Of a stretch of 64,000 nucleotides of DNA, positions 9,153 to 21,666 are shown piece by piece. The notes below the pieces were generated by a model that was given only the letters and a program-made list of their open reading frames with translations, ran no database searches and was not told the DNA's origin. Made by a program: the position numbers and the translations under genes. The stretch is taken from positions 55,729-119,728 of the forward strand of contig NZ_JMJJ01000008.1 in assembly GCF_000710035.2 (NCBI RefSeq). The letters are read 5' to 3'. Each line of letters opens with the position of its first letter. Positions within the stretch are counted from its first letter, which is position 1. Source of the stretch: Pantoea ananatis LMG 2665 (GTDB lineage Bacteria; Pseudomonadota; Gammaproteobacteria; Enterobacterales; Enterobacteriaceae).

Positions 9153-10268
9153 TTGTCCAAGCGTATTTTGATGATAATAGACGGGCTGCCTGGTGGCGGC
9201 GCTGAAAAAGTAGTACTGACCCTGGCACAGGGCCTGATTAACAGTGGACATCAGGTATCACTTTTTTCTTTGCGTAACGTCTGTGATTATTCCCTTCCGT
9301 CAGGGCTTGATTACCAGGTGATTGAAGACCGTTGTCGCAGTCCATGGCGTAAGCTTACCGAAACATCTCGTCGCGCCGCGCTCCTGGATAAAGCCGTCCG
9401 TTACAGTGAAACCCGCCAAGGCAAATTTGATCTTGTGCTGTCTCATCTGCATAAAACGGACCGAATAGTGTCTTCTTCGCGTGCTCTCGATCCGCTCAGG
9501 ACCTGGTATTGCATTCATGGCATTTTTTCTGCCTCTTATCTCGCTCGCAAATCGGGTTTTTCATTATGGCTCAAGCGACAGAAAATACGTCATGTCTATC
9601 GCCATCGCCAGGTGATCGCGGTTTCCCAATATGCTCTTGATGACTTGATCAACCATATTGGCGTAAAAGCATCGCGAACGGATGTTATCTTTAACCCTTT
9701 TGATTTCAATGAAATCAAAAGGCTCTCACTGGAACCCTGCCCACTGGCAGGTGAGGATTTCCTTGTTCATGTTGGCCGTTTCCATGAAACTAAACGCCAT
9801 GACCGCCTGTTGGAAGCTTATGCGCAAAGTGGCATTCAGGCTCCTTTAATCTTACTGGGACAGGGCAGTCCTGCTATGAAAGAAAAACTGTATCGTTTAT
9901 CGGAACAGCTGGGCGTTTCAGATCGCGTGCGCTTTGAAGGCTTTCAGCGTAATCCCTATCCCTGGATACATCATGCACGGATGTTGATTTTGAGTTCTGA
10001 CAGTGAAGGCTTTGGCAATGTTTTGATCGAAGCAATGAGCTGCGGAACACCTGTAGTGAGTACACGTTGCCCCGGCGGGCCCGCGAGTATTTTGACGGGT
10101 GACCTGAGTCGCGGGCTGTCTGAGATGAATGCAACCTCACTGGCGGAAAAGATGCGAGAGATTTACGATAACCCGCCTGATTTGCATCAACTTGACCTGA
10201 GTATCTACAGCCTCTCCGTTATCTGTCAGCGATACTTGCAGTTGGCAGATTTCCGAGCGTCCAAATGA
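9153..10268 (+). CDS. wabH: Glycosyltransferase family 4, probable WabH-type core N-acetylglucosaminyltransferase
   Basis: 371-residue GT-B enzyme: N-terminal GLPGGGAEKVVL loop, HVGRFHETKRHDRLLEAY at the start of the donor domain, then SDSEGFGNVLIEAMSCGTPVVS with the EX7E motif. The start is TTG, backed by a strong GAGGTG box seven bases upstream and by the good N-terminal fit (MSKRILMIIDG). In the Klebsiella-type core WabH adds GlcNAc to the outer core, later deacetylated by WabN; the neighbouring deacetylase supports this reading. Transcribed alone and convergent with the GT9 gene. Confidence 0.78.
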   Translation: MSKRILMIIDGLPGGGAEKVVLTLAQGLINSGHQVSLFSLRNVCDYSLPSGLDYQVIEDRCRSPWRKLTETSRRAALLDKAVRYSETRQGKFDLVLSHLHKTDRIVSSSRALDPLRTWYCIHGIFSASYLARKSGFSLWLKRQKIRHVYRHRQVIAVSQYALDDLINHIGVKASRTDVIFNPFDFNEIKRLSLEPCPLAGEDFLVHVGRFHETKRHDRLLEAYAQSGIQAPLILLGQGSPAMKEKLYRLSEQLGVSDRVRFEGFQRNPYPWIHHARMLILSSDSEGFGNVLIEAMSCGTPVVSTRCPGGPASILTGDLSRGLSEMNATSLAEKMREIYDNPPDLHQLDLSIYSLSVICQRYLQLADFRASK

Positions 10269-10427
10269 ATGCATGTTGACCGCTCATAGCATCAATCAGT
10301 CGTTCCCATGAACCGATAAGCAGATCAAGGGAACGGCACGTTTTAAGCGTTGTTCTTCCGGTAATTGACATCGTTTAGCCAGAAATTTTCGGAAAATAAT
10401 TGAGCGTGTCAGTCACGTAGTAGCCAC

Positions 10428-11450
10428 TCAAGAGATGTCCTTAAGCTGCAGCCACGCACTCATCACCTCTTGAGGAGTAACGTCGTTACATTCACCAGAA
10501 GGTGTCTGCAAAATCCTGTACTCACCAGACCATGGATGCCACCCAGGCGCATCCGTATCGCCAAAAAACACCACCTGCTTTTTATGCAAACCCGCCGCGA
10601 TATGCATTTGGCCACCATCGCTACACAGAATTTGGTCACAACAACTAAAACCCGCCATTAGATCACGCACTGATGTGGTAGTGTAAGCCGCCACTCGTGA
10701 AGAATTGACCAGTTGCATGAGTTGCTCGGCTCTGGCGTCATCACCCCGATCATCCGGCCCCAGCGCTCCCTGCGGCGACCAAAAGATCAGCACACGGGCT
10801 TGCGCATCTTCTAACAGATGACGAATAAAAACAGCATACTTTTCTATATCCCAGCGGCGCTTTGGGCTGCGACTACTGATGTGTATACCGTATGTCTGAC
10901 CCGATACCGTAAACAGTGAATGCACATGCGTTTTAGCCTGTTCATGCTCTCGTGGGGTTAAATAGACTCTGACGGGGGGAACGACAGGCAAATGAGCAGT
11001 GAGCGCTGAGAGATACGAGTAAGTGTGTTCGACTTGGTGGTTGCCAGAAAAATCGTCTCTGCCAAAGACTCTTGTCAGCCCGTTATCGGCTTCGCCAGCG
11101 CCAATGATGTGGGTTGCGCCCGCCATACGCGCGAGGCGAAGGCTGTATTTACAGGGAACCGGGTTCGCCAGTACCACCGCATCAAACTTCGTTTTACGTA
11201 AAGCCCAAAAGATCTTTAAACGGTGCCAGTAAACGCCAATTGCGGTCTCGTTCTTGCCACGGTGCTTGGCTTTCTTATAGACATGAAGCGCATCGACATG
11301 GGGGTTATGCAGTATCACATCCTGCGCCACTTTATTTACCAACAGCGTCAGTTTAGCTTCGGGAAAGGCCGTTTTGATGCCTTCCAGTAACTGTGTGGTA
11401 CAATCCATATCACCAATGTTGTCGCGCCTGATGACGAGGATATTTTTCAT
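10428..11450 (-). CDS. Glycosyltransferase family 9 (heptosyltransferase-like), LPS core
   Basis: 340-residue GT9 protein beginning MKNILVIRRDNIGDMDCTTQLL, with the donor-site block CSDGGQMHIAAGL and FFGDTDAPGWHPW near the C-terminus. It is distinct from WaaF, WaaC and WaaQ, all also in this cluster, so it is a fourth GT9 enzyme and may add another heptose or heptose-like sugar. An in-frame start 45 bases upstream exists, but the chosen ATG gives the family N-terminus. It is alone on the minus strand between wabH and a GT2 gene, which suggests later insertion or inversion. Confidence 0.8.
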   Translation of the reverse strand: MKNILVIRRDNIGDMDCTTQLLEGIKTAFPEAKLTLLVNKVAQDVILHNPHVDALHVYKKAKHRGKNETAIGVYWHRLKIFWALRKTKFDAVVLANPVPCKYSLRLARMAGATHIIGAGEADNGLTRVFGRDDFSGNHQVEHTYSYLSALTAHLPVVPPVRVYLTPREHEQAKTHVHSLFTVSGQTYGIHISSRSPKRRWDIEKYAVFIRHLLEDAQARVLIFWSPQGALGPDDRGDDARAEQLMQLVNSSRVAAYTTTSVRDLMAGFSCCDQILCSDGGQMHIAAGLHKKQVVFFGDTDAPGWHPWSGEYRILQTPSGECNDVTPQEVMSAWLQLKDIS

Positions 11451-11625
11451 ATTGTACCTGGTTAAACGTACCTGACCGGACTGGAGCGTACACACGCCAT
11501 AAAGTTGCGAAAAAATAAATTTCTGCTACCTATCAAGGTTTGACCCTAAATGCACAAAAAGTTCTATCGGCATTCGTAATAATGTCGGCGGAAATCCGTC
11601 TCTTTTCACTTGAAGTTATGCTGCT

Positions 11626-12615
11626 GTGTCACAAAATTCGCCTTTACTATCGATAATCACACCAATGTTTAACGCTGGTGTCATGTTTGAGACATTTATT
11701 CAGTCTTTACTGGCTCAGACGCTGACATCTCTGGAAATCATCCTTGTCGATGATGGATCGACTGACGGCTCGGGTGAGAGAGCGGATGACTACGCACGAC
11801 GTCATCCTCATATCCGGGTCATTCACCAACCTAATGGTGGTGTATCACGTGCACGCAATGCCGGGCTGGCTGTTGCATCCGGTAAGTACGTAACCTTTCC
11901 AGACGCTGATGACACCATGAAGCCAGAGATGTATCAGACACTGGTCGATATGGCAGAGGCAGACGATCTCGATGTGGCGCAATGCAATGCCGAATGGTTT
12001 TTCCAGGCTAGCAATGAAACCCAGCCGTTGATACCGCCTGAACGACTCTCAAGCACATCCGTCCTTAGCGGCCCTGAGTGGCTTAACAAGGCGCTGAAGA
12101 CTCATCGCTATAAACATGTTGTCTGGCTTGGTATTTACCGACGCGAACTGATTGAAAAACTGAAGCTAAATTTTGAACCCGGCCTGCACCATCAGGATAT
12201 TCCCTGGACCACAGAGTTCATGCTGAATGTAAAACGCGCGCGCTATACCGATAAACAGCTGTATCGCTACTATCTGCACGATGCTTCAATCAGCAACCGC
12301 AAGCGGACCGGCCTGCGTAACGTTGAATATCAGCGTCACTATCTGAAAATTGCGCAAATGCTGGAGTCAATTAACAGCCGCTATCGCCATAAGGTAAAAA
12401 TTTATCCGGCCTTTCACTATCAGATTACTTACGAAGCCCTGAGCGTCTGTCACAGTATCCGACGCGAACCGGACGAATCAGCACGACAGGCGATGATTGC
12501 CGATATCTTCGCGACCCAGACACACAAACGCATGCTGCGTAATGCGCGCGGGATAAAACAGTGGTATCACCTGCTGCTATGGCTGGGTCGAATTTATTAC
12601 TGGCGCAGGAAATAA
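11626..12615 (+). CDS. Glycosyltransferase family 2, LPS core (acceptor unknown)
   Basis: 329-residue GT-A enzyme: LLSIITPMFNAG, IILVDDGSTDGSG, GGVSRARNAGLAVASG and the DXD block FPDADDTM lie in the first 105 residues. The start is GTG with a weak GAAG box; no better ATG is in frame. The C-terminal half is basic (RKRTG, YYWRRK end), fitting a peripheral inner-membrane enzyme. It lies 73 bases upstream of waaQ on the same strand. Acceptor and sugar are not identifiable from sequence. Confidence 0.84.
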   Translation: MSQNSPLLSIITPMFNAGVMFETFIQSLLAQTLTSLEIILVDDGSTDGSGERADDYARRHPHIRVIHQPNGGVSRARNAGLAVASGKYVTFPDADDTMKPEMYQTLVDMAEADDLDVAQCNAEWFFQASNETQPLIPPERLSSTSVLSGPEWLNKALKTHRYKHVVWLGIYRRELIEKLKLNFEPGLHHQDIPWTTEFMLNVKRARYTDKQLYRYYLHDASISNRKRTGLRNVEYQRHYLKIAQMLESINSRYRHKVKIYPAFHYQITYEALSVCHSIRREPDESARQAMIADIFATQTHKRMLRNARGIKQWYHLLLWLGRIYYWRRK

Positions 12616-12688
12616 GCGGCGTCACTTGCTTTAACCTCAAAAGGGTTTGCCCTACAATCGGCTCACTGAATTCTGAGAGCATTTGAGT

Positions 12689-13765
12689 ATGACAAGCCCG
12701 ATTCCAGTCCAGTTTGCACCCAAAAAAATTCTGTTAATCAAACTACGCCATCACGGCGACATGCTGCTGACTACGCCTGTCATCAATGCTTTGCATCAGC
12801 ATTATCCGCAGGCCAGCATTGATGTCCTGCTCTACAAAGAAACCCGGCCCATGCTGGAAGCACATCCTTCTGTCCGTCATCTGCACATCATCGATCGAAA
12901 CTGGAAAAAGGAAGGTGGCTGGCAGACGTTTCGCCATGAAGTCGCACTGGTCTCAGCAGTGCGAGCCTGTCATTACGATTTGGTGATTAACCTTGCCGAT
13001 CAGTGGCGCAGTGCCATTCTCACCGGACTGTCTGGTGCGCCGGTACGCATTGGATTCGCGTTTAAAAAGCGTGATAACGCCTTCTGGCGCGGGTGCCACA
13101 ATCATTTGGTTACCACAGAAAATCATGAGCGCTTACATACGGTTGAACAGAATCTTTCCGCTCTGTCACCGCTGCAGATTTCAGCCGACGGTGCCAGAGC
13201 CTCGATGCACTTCAGCCCGGACGATGCGTTAAAAGTGCAGAATATGCTGCTTCAGCAGCAGGTGAAGCCCCCTTATATCGTGCTGCAGCCTACCTCCCGC
13301 TGGCAGTTCAAATGCTGGGAGGAAGACAAGGTTGCAGCCACTATCGACCAGCTGGCTCAAGCCGACCGAAAAGTCATCCTGACAGCAGGACCGGATGATA
13401 GTGAGCTGGCGATGGTTGAGCGGATTCTGGCGCAGTGCCAGTCTCCGCATGTTATCTCGCTGGCAGGCAAACTCTCTCTGCCACAACTGGCTGCACTGAT
13501 TGCTTGCGCTCAGCTCTTTATCGGCGTTGACTCAGCCCCGATGCACATGGCCGCCGCGCTCGACACGCCCTGCATTGCGCTTTTCGGCCCGACAAAACTG
13601 CAGCACTGGCGCCCCTGGGGTGACAACAATCGGGTCATCTGGGCTGGTGACTATGGCCCCCTTCCTTCTCCGGATTCCATTGATACTCGTACCGAACAAC
13701 GTTACTTGTCCGTTATCCCGGTTGAGGATGTCGTTACCGCAGCAAGGAGCTATCTAAATGAGTAA
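12689..13765 (+). CDS. waaQ: LPS core heptosyltransferase III (WaaQ)
   Basis: 358-residue GT9 protein adding the branch heptose to HepII of the inner core. It resembles E. coli WaaQ throughout: ILLIKLRHHGDMLLTTPVI, YDLVINLADQWRSAIL, IVLQPTSRWQFKCWEEDK and LFIGVDSAPMHMAAAL. The ATG at 12689 is preferred (GAGAG box); a TTG two codons upstream is also possible. It overlaps wabG by eight bases, so the pair is coupled. No JUMPstart/ops element like that upstream of the E. coli waaQ operon was seen. Confidence 0.92.
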   Translation: MTSPIPVQFAPKKILLIKLRHHGDMLLTTPVINALHQHYPQASIDVLLYKETRPMLEAHPSVRHLHIIDRNWKKEGGWQTFRHEVALVSAVRACHYDLVINLADQWRSAILTGLSGAPVRIGFAFKKRDNAFWRGCHNHLVTTENHERLHTVEQNLSALSPLQISADGARASMHFSPDDALKVQNMLLQQQVKPPYIVLQPTSRWQFKCWEEDKVAATIDQLAQADRKVILTAGPDDSELAMVERILAQCQSPHVISLAGKLSLPQLAALIACAQLFIGVDSAPMHMAAALDTPCIALFGPTKLQHWRPWGDNNRVIWAGDYGPLPSPDSIDTRTEQRYLSVIPVEDVVTAARSYLNE

Positions 13766-14894
13766 GTTACGCCTGGCGATTGTCCGGCAGAAATACCGCC
13801 CTGATGGCGGGGCCGAACGCTTTATTTCACGCGCGCTGGAAGCCCTGGGTAGCGAAAAACTGGATCTCAATATCATCACCCGAAGCTGGGAAGGAAAGCC
13901 CAACCCGGACTGGCACCTGCATATCTGCAATCCAGGGAAACTGGGACGGGTTTCACGTGAACGCGGTTTTGCCCACGCGGCGCGGGCCTGCTGGGAACGT
14001 GAAAAGTTCGATATTGTTCAAAGCCATGAGCGTATCGCTGGTTGTGACATCTTTCGGGCAGGCGATGGCGTTCATCGTGTCTGGCTTGAACAACGGGCAC
14101 GTATTGTTTCGCCCCTGCAGCGTCTTAGCGCCAGCCTCAGCCCATATCATCGCTATGTTCTGCAGGCAGAAGCCGATATGTTTAACTCCCCCGCACTGAA
14201 AGCGGTGATATGTAATTCTGAGATGGTAAAAAAAGACATCCTGCGCTGCTTCGCACTGCAGGCTGACAAAATACATGTCATTCACAACGCCATTGATTCA
14301 ACGCGCTTTCAACCTGCGACAGAGGCCGCCCGCCATGCGGTTCGGACACAGCTGAACCTGCCCGCTAACGCGACTGTTCTGATCTATGTGGGTTCGGGAT
14401 TTGAACGTAAGGGCCTCAAAGCCGCCATTGAAGCGCTGGCCAAAAGTAACCGCTATCTGATCGTGGTCGGCCAGGACAAACAGGCAAAACGTTATCAGCA
14501 GTTAGCCAGTCAGCTTCACTGCAGTGAGCGGCTTCGTTTTGTCGGCGTACAGCAGGATGTGCAGCCCTATTACCATGCTGCTGATGGATTGCTTCTGCCC
14601 ACCCTTTACGATCCTTTTCCCAACGTGGTGCTGGAAGCCATGGCCTGCGGGTTGCCGGTGATCACCAGCACCGGGTGTGGCGGCGCTGAATTTATTCGCG
14701 AAGGTCAGGAAGGGTTTGTTCGTGATGCGCTGGATGTAAAAGGACTCAATCAGGCCATTAATGCCCTTTCTGCTTTAACCGTTGACGGCAGAATGGGCGA
14801 AGCAGCAAGACGCAGGATTGAACCTTACACGCCGCAAAACCTGGCACATTCACTGAACAGGCTCTATCAGCAGGTCCTGAGTCGCCACGCATGA
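13758..14894 (+). CDS. wabG: LPS core glycosyltransferase family 4, WabG/WaaG type
   Basis: 378-residue GT4 enzyme. Diagnostic stretches include LAIVRQKYRPDGGAERF, SHERIAGCDIFRAGDGVHR, YVGSGFERKGLKAAI and DPFPNVVLEAMACGLPV (EX7E). These are shared by WaaG (glucose to HepII) and WabG (galacturonic acid to HepII). The presence of WabH-, WabN- and WaaE-like neighbours points to the Klebsiella-type WabG, but the donor is not proven by sequence. It starts inside waaQ and is followed 90 bases later by waaA. Confidence 0.85.
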   Translation: MSKLRLAIVRQKYRPDGGAERFISRALEALGSEKLDLNIITRSWEGKPNPDWHLHICNPGKLGRVSRERGFAHAARACWEREKFDIVQSHERIAGCDIFRAGDGVHRVWLEQRARIVSPLQRLSASLSPYHRYVLQAEADMFNSPALKAVICNSEMVKKDILRCFALQADKIHVIHNAIDSTRFQPATEAARHAVRTQLNLPANATVLIYVGSGFERKGLKAAIEALAKSNRYLIVVGQDKQAKRYQQLASQLHCSERLRFVGVQQDVQPYYHAADGLLLPTLYDPFPNVVLEAMACGLPVITSTGCGGAEFIREGQEGFVRDALDVKGLNQAINALSALTVDGRMGEAARRRIEPYTPQNLAHSLNRLYQQVLSRHA

Positions 14895-14984
14895 TGTGGG
14901 ATGAGTGATTATGCTGTTTCTGATAAGATGCTGTATTCTGACTTTAATCTGCTTTTTTGACGCCAACGTGTCATAACGGTAACT

Positions 14985-16258
14985 ATGACGACCATTTACA
15001 CCGCATTGCTTTATCTCATTCAGCCACTTATTTGGCTGCGCCTGTGGCTGCGCGGTCGTAAAGCTCCTGCCTACCGTAAACGTTGGGCAGAGCGTTATGG
15101 CTATTGCGCCGGAAAAGTGAAGCCTGAAGGCATCGTTTTACACTCGGTTTCCGTGGGCGAAACCCTGGCGGCAGTGCCGTTGGTGCGCGCGCTACGTCAT
15201 CGCTATCCAACGCTACCTATCACCGTCACAACCATGACGCCAACCGGTTCTGAACGTGCGCTCTCTGCTTTTGGCAAAGATGTGCATCATGTTTATTTGC
15301 CTTACGATCTCCCCAACGCCATCAATCGCTTTCTTGATACGGTCAATCCACGCCTGGTGATCATTATGGAAACCGAGCTGTGGCCTAACATCATTCGTAT
15401 CCTGCACCAGCGCCATATTCCCCTGGTGATTGCTAATGCCCGACTTTCCGAACGATCGGCTAAAGGCTATCGCAAGCTTGGCAAGTTCATGCGTAATCTT
15501 TTACAAAGTATCACGCTGATCGCCGCACAAAACGCCGAGGACGGTGAGCGGTTTGTGCAACTCGGCCTGAAGCGCTCGCATCTGTCGGTTACCGGCAGCC
15601 TGAAGTTTGATATTTCTGTTACGCCCGAGCTGGCCGCAAGAGCAGTAACGCTACGCCGGCAATGGGCACCCCGTCGCCCTGTCTGGATTGCCACCAGCAC
15701 TCATGAGGGTGAGGAAGCTATCCTGTTGGATACGCACCGTCGCTTATTACAAACCTTTCCGGATTTGCTGCTGATTCTGGTGCCGCGTCACCCGGAGCGT
15801 TTTAACGATGCCCGAGAGCTGACGCAGAAGCGCAACTTCAGTTTTACCCTGCGCAGCAGCGGTGAAATCCCATCCGGCTCAACGCAGGTTGTGATTGGCG
15901 ACTCGATGGGTGAACTGATGTTGCTGTATGGCATTGCCGATCTGGCCTTTGTTGGCGGCAGCCTGGTTGAGCGCGGTGGTCATAACCCGCTCGAACCCGC
16001 CGCTCATGCTATTCCTGTGCTTATGGGCCCCCATACCTGGAACTTCAAAGATATTTGTAGCAAGCTGCAACAGGCACAGGGGCTGATTACCGTTACTGAT
16101 GTCGCATCGCTGGTAAAAGAGGTGACGAACCTGCTGCAGGACGATGATTATCGTCGCTACTACGGACGCCATGCCGTAGAAGTGCTGCATCAAAACCAGG
16201 GCGCCCTTCAGCGTTTGCTGCAGTTACTTGAACCACACCTGCCGCCACGAGCCCATTA

Positions 16259-16259
<1 letters not shown>
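14985..16259 (+). CDS. waaA: 3-deoxy-D-manno-octulosonic acid (Kdo) transferase
   Basis: 424-residue GT30 enzyme that adds two Kdo residues to tetra-acyl lipid IVA, an essential step before heptosylation. It has an N-terminal membrane anchor (residues 4-22), the [14 protein letters not shown] acceptor motif, METELWPNI, and the donor-site [20 protein letters not shown]. Length matches E. coli WaaA (425). Its TAA stop shares a base with the waaE ATG, so the two are coupled. Confidence 0.97.
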
Positions 16260-18320
<2,061 letters not shown>

Positions 18321-18343
18321 AACCTCTCCCCTGCGCATTACAC

Positions 18344-18377
18344 AAACAAAAAACCCGGCCTGAGCCGGGTTTTTTGC
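18344..18377 (-). terminator. Rho-independent terminator after rpmBG
   Basis: On the minus strand AAACCCGGC, loop TCAG, GCCGGGTTT is followed by a T run, 13 bases past the rpmG stop and before mutM. It should end most rpmBG transcripts. Confidence 0.88.
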
Positions 18378-18389
18378 AGAAAACCAAAA

Positions 18390-18560
<171 letters not shown>

Positions 18561-18577
18561 TCAGTTCCTTAGTACTC

Positions 18578-18835
<258 letters not shown>

Positions 18836-18957
18836 TCAGCTCGAGCTTTAAAAATTAGGTTTTGGCCGCCTCGTCAGGCTTACAGCCCGCCAGGCGAGTT
18901 CCATGGAACCCGCTAAGCTGGCCTAACCGCCAAACCCGAGATTCTCAAAGGTGGCGT

Positions 18958-18986
18958 AGTATACGCCGCTCGGCCCAAGTGCTCAA
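18958..18986 (-). promoter_or_regulatory. Sigma-70 promoter for rpmBG
   Basis: On the minus strand TTGAGC (18986-18981), a 17-base spacer, then TATACT (18963-18958): 4/6 and 5/6 consensus matches with ideal spacing. The spacer near -10 is G+C-rich, as is common for growth-rate-controlled ribosomal operons. Confidence 0.7.
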
Positions 18987-19052
18987 GTCCCGAACAGATA
19001 AAGATCCCGAATGATCGTGTAAAAATCCGCCACCTGGACCAGATTTTCAGGC

Positions 19053-19709
19053 TCAGAGCCATCCCCGCTCGGTAAATGAGACCGATTCACCCCGTCCAAT
19101 CACTAAATGATCGAGCACGCGAATATTGACCAGCCGACAAGCTTCGCAGATTTTAACGGTAATGTCGCGGTCAGCCTGACTCGGTTCGGCTCTTCCTGAC
19201 GGATGATTGTGTGCGATGATTAACGCTGCGGCATTAATTTTAAGCGCCTCGCGCACAATTTCGCGCGGATGCACTTCCACACTGTTAATCGAGCCTGAGA
19301 ACATTTGCCGGGCGGTTATCACCCTGTGTTGATTATCCAGAAACATCACGATGAAAATCTCACGTTCCTGCTCTGCTAACAGCGTTTGCAGATACTGGCG
19401 TGTCGCAAGCGGGCTGTCGAGGGTATTTTCACGGGCCAACTGGCTGGCGAAAAACCGTTTAGCCAGCTCAGCAACGGCACGTAGCTGAATTAGCTTAATT
19501 TCCCCCGCCCCTTTGATTCCTTTGAAATCCTCCGCACTGGCGTTCACGATGTTGTAAAGCGACCCCAGCTCTTGCAACATCTGCTGCGCCAGCTTCATCA
19601 CCGGTACGCCTCTTGAACCCGTACGTAAAAAGATGGCCAGCAGTTCTGCATCGCTTAATGCATCTGCGCCCAGTCGCTTGAGTTTTTCCCGTGGTAGAAA
19701 ATGATTCAT
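19053..19709 (-). CDS. radC: RadC family JAB/MPN domain protein
   Basis: 218 residues. The N-terminal third is helix-hairpin-helix-like ([25 protein letters not shown]); the C-terminal JAB1/MPN-like domain has [11 protein letters not shown] and the metal-site [14 protein letters not shown]. The biochemical role of RadC is unsettled; the old assignment to radiation repair was due to recG. The ATG chosen has a GGGAGAG box six bases upstream; a start ten codons earlier is possible. Divergent from coaBC. Confidence 0.92.
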   Translation of the reverse strand: MNHFLPREKLKRLGADALSDAELLAIFLRTGSRGVPVMKLAQQMLQELGSLYNIVNASAEDFKGIKGAGEIKLIQLRAVAELAKRFFASQLARENTLDSPLATRQYLQTLLAEQEREIFIVMFLDNQHRVITARQMFSGSINSVEVHPREIVREALKINAAALIIAHNHPSGRAEPSQADRDITVKICEACRLVNIRVLDHLVIGRGESVSFTERGWL

Positions 19710-19889
19710 TGCTGCTCTCCCTGTCGCCCCCTGTATCATCCTCTGGCAGTTAACACGCGACCAGTGAGCAAATGTGATTCTTCGGCACTTCTCGCAAACG
19801 CAGCCTTTGAACAGGTGACGGCAAGGTTTTGTGATAAAATTCGCCCATTCCGCCGTGGCTGTACGGCAACTGAAAACGAGGTCAACTGC

Positions 19890-21110
19890 ATGATGGGATT
19901 AGCCGGTAAAAAAGTGCTTTTAGGCGTAAGCGGTGGCATCGCAGCCTATAAAACCCCCGAGCTGGTGCGCCGTCTGCGCGATCGCGGTGCCGATGTGCGC
20001 GTGATGATGACCCATGCAGCAAAAGCGTTTATTACGCCCCTCAGCCTCCAGGCCGTATCGGGCTACCCGGTAATGGACGATCTGCTCGACCCGGCAGCAG
20101 AGGCCGCCATGGGCCATATTGAGCTGGCCAAATGGGCCGATCTGATTCTGCTGGCACCCGCATCCGCGGATTTAATCGCGCGCGTCACAGCCGGTATGGC
20201 GAACGATTTAGTGACAACCGCCGTGTTGGCTACCGCGTCGCCTGTCGCGATTGTGCCGGCGATGAATCAACAGATGTACCGCGCCGCCATCACGCAAACG
20301 AACCTGACGACGCTCCAGGCGCGCGGCGTATTCATCTGGGGGCCTGACAGCGGCAGCCAGGCATGCGGCGATGTCGGGCCGGGCCGCATGCTCGACCCAC
20401 TGGCTATCGTTGACCATGCGGTTCAGTGGGCCAGCCCCGTCAACGATCTGCAACATCTCAACATTATGATTACCGCCGGCCCGACTCGTGAAGCCCTCGA
20501 TCCCGTGCGCTATATCAGCAACCACAGCTCAGGAAAAATGGGTTTTGCCATTGCGGCCGCGGCCGCCAGACGCGGTGCCAGCGTCACACTGATTAGTGGC
20601 CCGGTTAGCTTAGCAACGCCCGTGGGCGTTAAGCGGGTGGATGTAACGTCGGCACGGGAGATGCAGTCTGCGGTGATGGATGAGATAAATAAACAACATA
20701 TTTTCATTGCAAGCGCAGCCGTGGCAGACTACCGGGCAGCCGACATTGCGGATGAGAAAATCAAGAAACAGGATGACGATGATAATGTCACCCTGCAGCT
20801 CATTAAAAATCCCGATATCGTCGCGGGCGTTGCCGCATTAACGCAGGGCCGGCCTTTTGTGGTTGGATTTGCGGCTGAAACCCAGAATGTGGAAGAATAC
20901 GCCCGAAAAAAACGCGCGCGTAAAAAGCTGGACCTGATCTGTGCTAACGACGTGTCGAAAGCTGGACAAGGGTTCAATAGCGACACCAATGCTCTTCACC
21001 TTTTTTGGCAGGAAGGAGAAAAGACCTTACCGCTCAGCGATAAGTCACTCCTTGGTCAACTTTTAATAGACGAGATTGTCAGCCGTTATGATGAAAAAAA
21101 TAGACGTTAA
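19890..21110 (+). CDS. coaBC: Bifunctional phosphopantothenoylcysteine decarboxylase / phosphopantothenate-cysteine ligase
   Basis: 406 residues, as in E. coli Dfp. The N-terminal flavoprotein half (CoaC) has [19 protein letters not shown], the PAMNQQMY clamp and [13 protein letters not shown] with the catalytic cysteine; the C-terminal half (CoaB) has [20 protein letters not shown] and KIKK with the ligase lysine. Together they turn phosphopantothenate into phosphopantetheine in CoA synthesis. The ATG at 19890 has GAGG eight bases upstream; a second ATG follows at once. It overlaps dut by 23 bases. Confidence 0.97.
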   Translation: MMGLAGKKVLLGVSGGIAAYKTPELVRRLRDRGADVRVMMTHAAKAFITPLSLQAVSGYPVMDDLLDPAAEAAMGHIELAKWADLILLAPASADLIARVTAGMANDLVTTAVLATASPVAIVPAMNQQMYRAAITQTNLTTLQARGVFIWGPDSGSQACGDVGPGRMLDPLAIVDHAVQWASPVNDLQHLNIMITAGPTREALDPVRYISNHSSGKMGFAIAAAAARRGASVTLISGPVSLATPVGVKRVDVTSAREMQSAVMDEINKQHIFIASAAVADYRAADIADEKIKKQDDDDNVTLQLIKNPDIVAGVAALTQGRPFVVGFAAETQNVEEYARKKRARKKLDLICANDVSKAGQGFNSDTNALHLFWQEGEKTLPLSDKSLLGQLLIDEIVSRYDEKNRR

Positions 21111-21546
21111 AATTCTGGATGCGCGCGTCGGCAAAGATTTTCCATTGCCGACCTATGCGACACCGGGTTCCGCTGGGTTAGATCTTCGTGCCTGTATTGA
21201 TGACGTGATGGAAATCGCCCCCGGGACTACAACATTAATCCCTACTGGCCTGGCTATCCATATTGCCGATCCGAGCCTTGCTGCTGTCATCCTCCCACGC
21301 TCAGGACTGGGCCATAAACATGGCATCGTACTGGGTAACCTGGTGGGGCTTATTGATGCCGATTATCAGGGTCAACTGATGGTATCGGTATGGAATCGGG
21401 GTCAGGAAAGCTTTACGCTACAGCCGGGCGACCGCATGGCCCAGCTGGTTTTTGTTCCTGTCGTTCAGGCCGAATTCAATCTGGTAGAAGAGTTTGATGC
21501 CAGCTTGCGCGGTGAAGGCGGCTTCGGTCACTCAGGTCGTCAGTAA
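21088..21546 (+). CDS. dut: dUTP diphosphatase (dUTPase)
   Basis: 152-residue trimeric dUTPase producing dUMP and keeping uracil out of DNA. The conserved motifs are present in order: [40 protein letters not shown], and the C-terminal lid [11 protein letters not shown]. The start ([11 protein letters not shown]) lies inside the end of coaBC, as in E. coli, so expression is coupled to CoA genes. slmA follows 120 bases downstream. Confidence 0.97.
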   Translation: MMKKIDVKILDARVGKDFPLPTYATPGSAGLDLRACIDDVMEIAPGTTTLIPTGLAIHIADPSLAAVILPRSGLGHKHGIVLGNLVGLIDADYQGQLMVSVWNRGQESFTLQPGDRMAQLVFVPVVQAEFNLVEEFDASLRGEGGFGHSGRQ

Positions 21547-21666
21547 CCAGCACTACCTATTTTCACTTACGCTCATCATTTTATTTCTCATCGCCATAGG
21601 TGTTTATCTTGTGGCTGATGCGTAGGTGTTGCCTGTTTATGGTGAAATTCAGGGGTTTTTAAGGGC

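Noticed and set aside
8935..9228. 97-codon minus-strand frame between the deacetylase and wabH
   Set aside because: Overlaps the supported wabH start and has no ribosome-binding site or family match. Its C-terminal half looks somewhat protein-like, but not enough to list.
11451..15000. JUMPstart/ops antitermination element for the core operon
   Set aside because: No GGCGGTAGC-type ops core was found upstream of the GT2, waaQ or waaA genes, although E. coli has one before waaQ.
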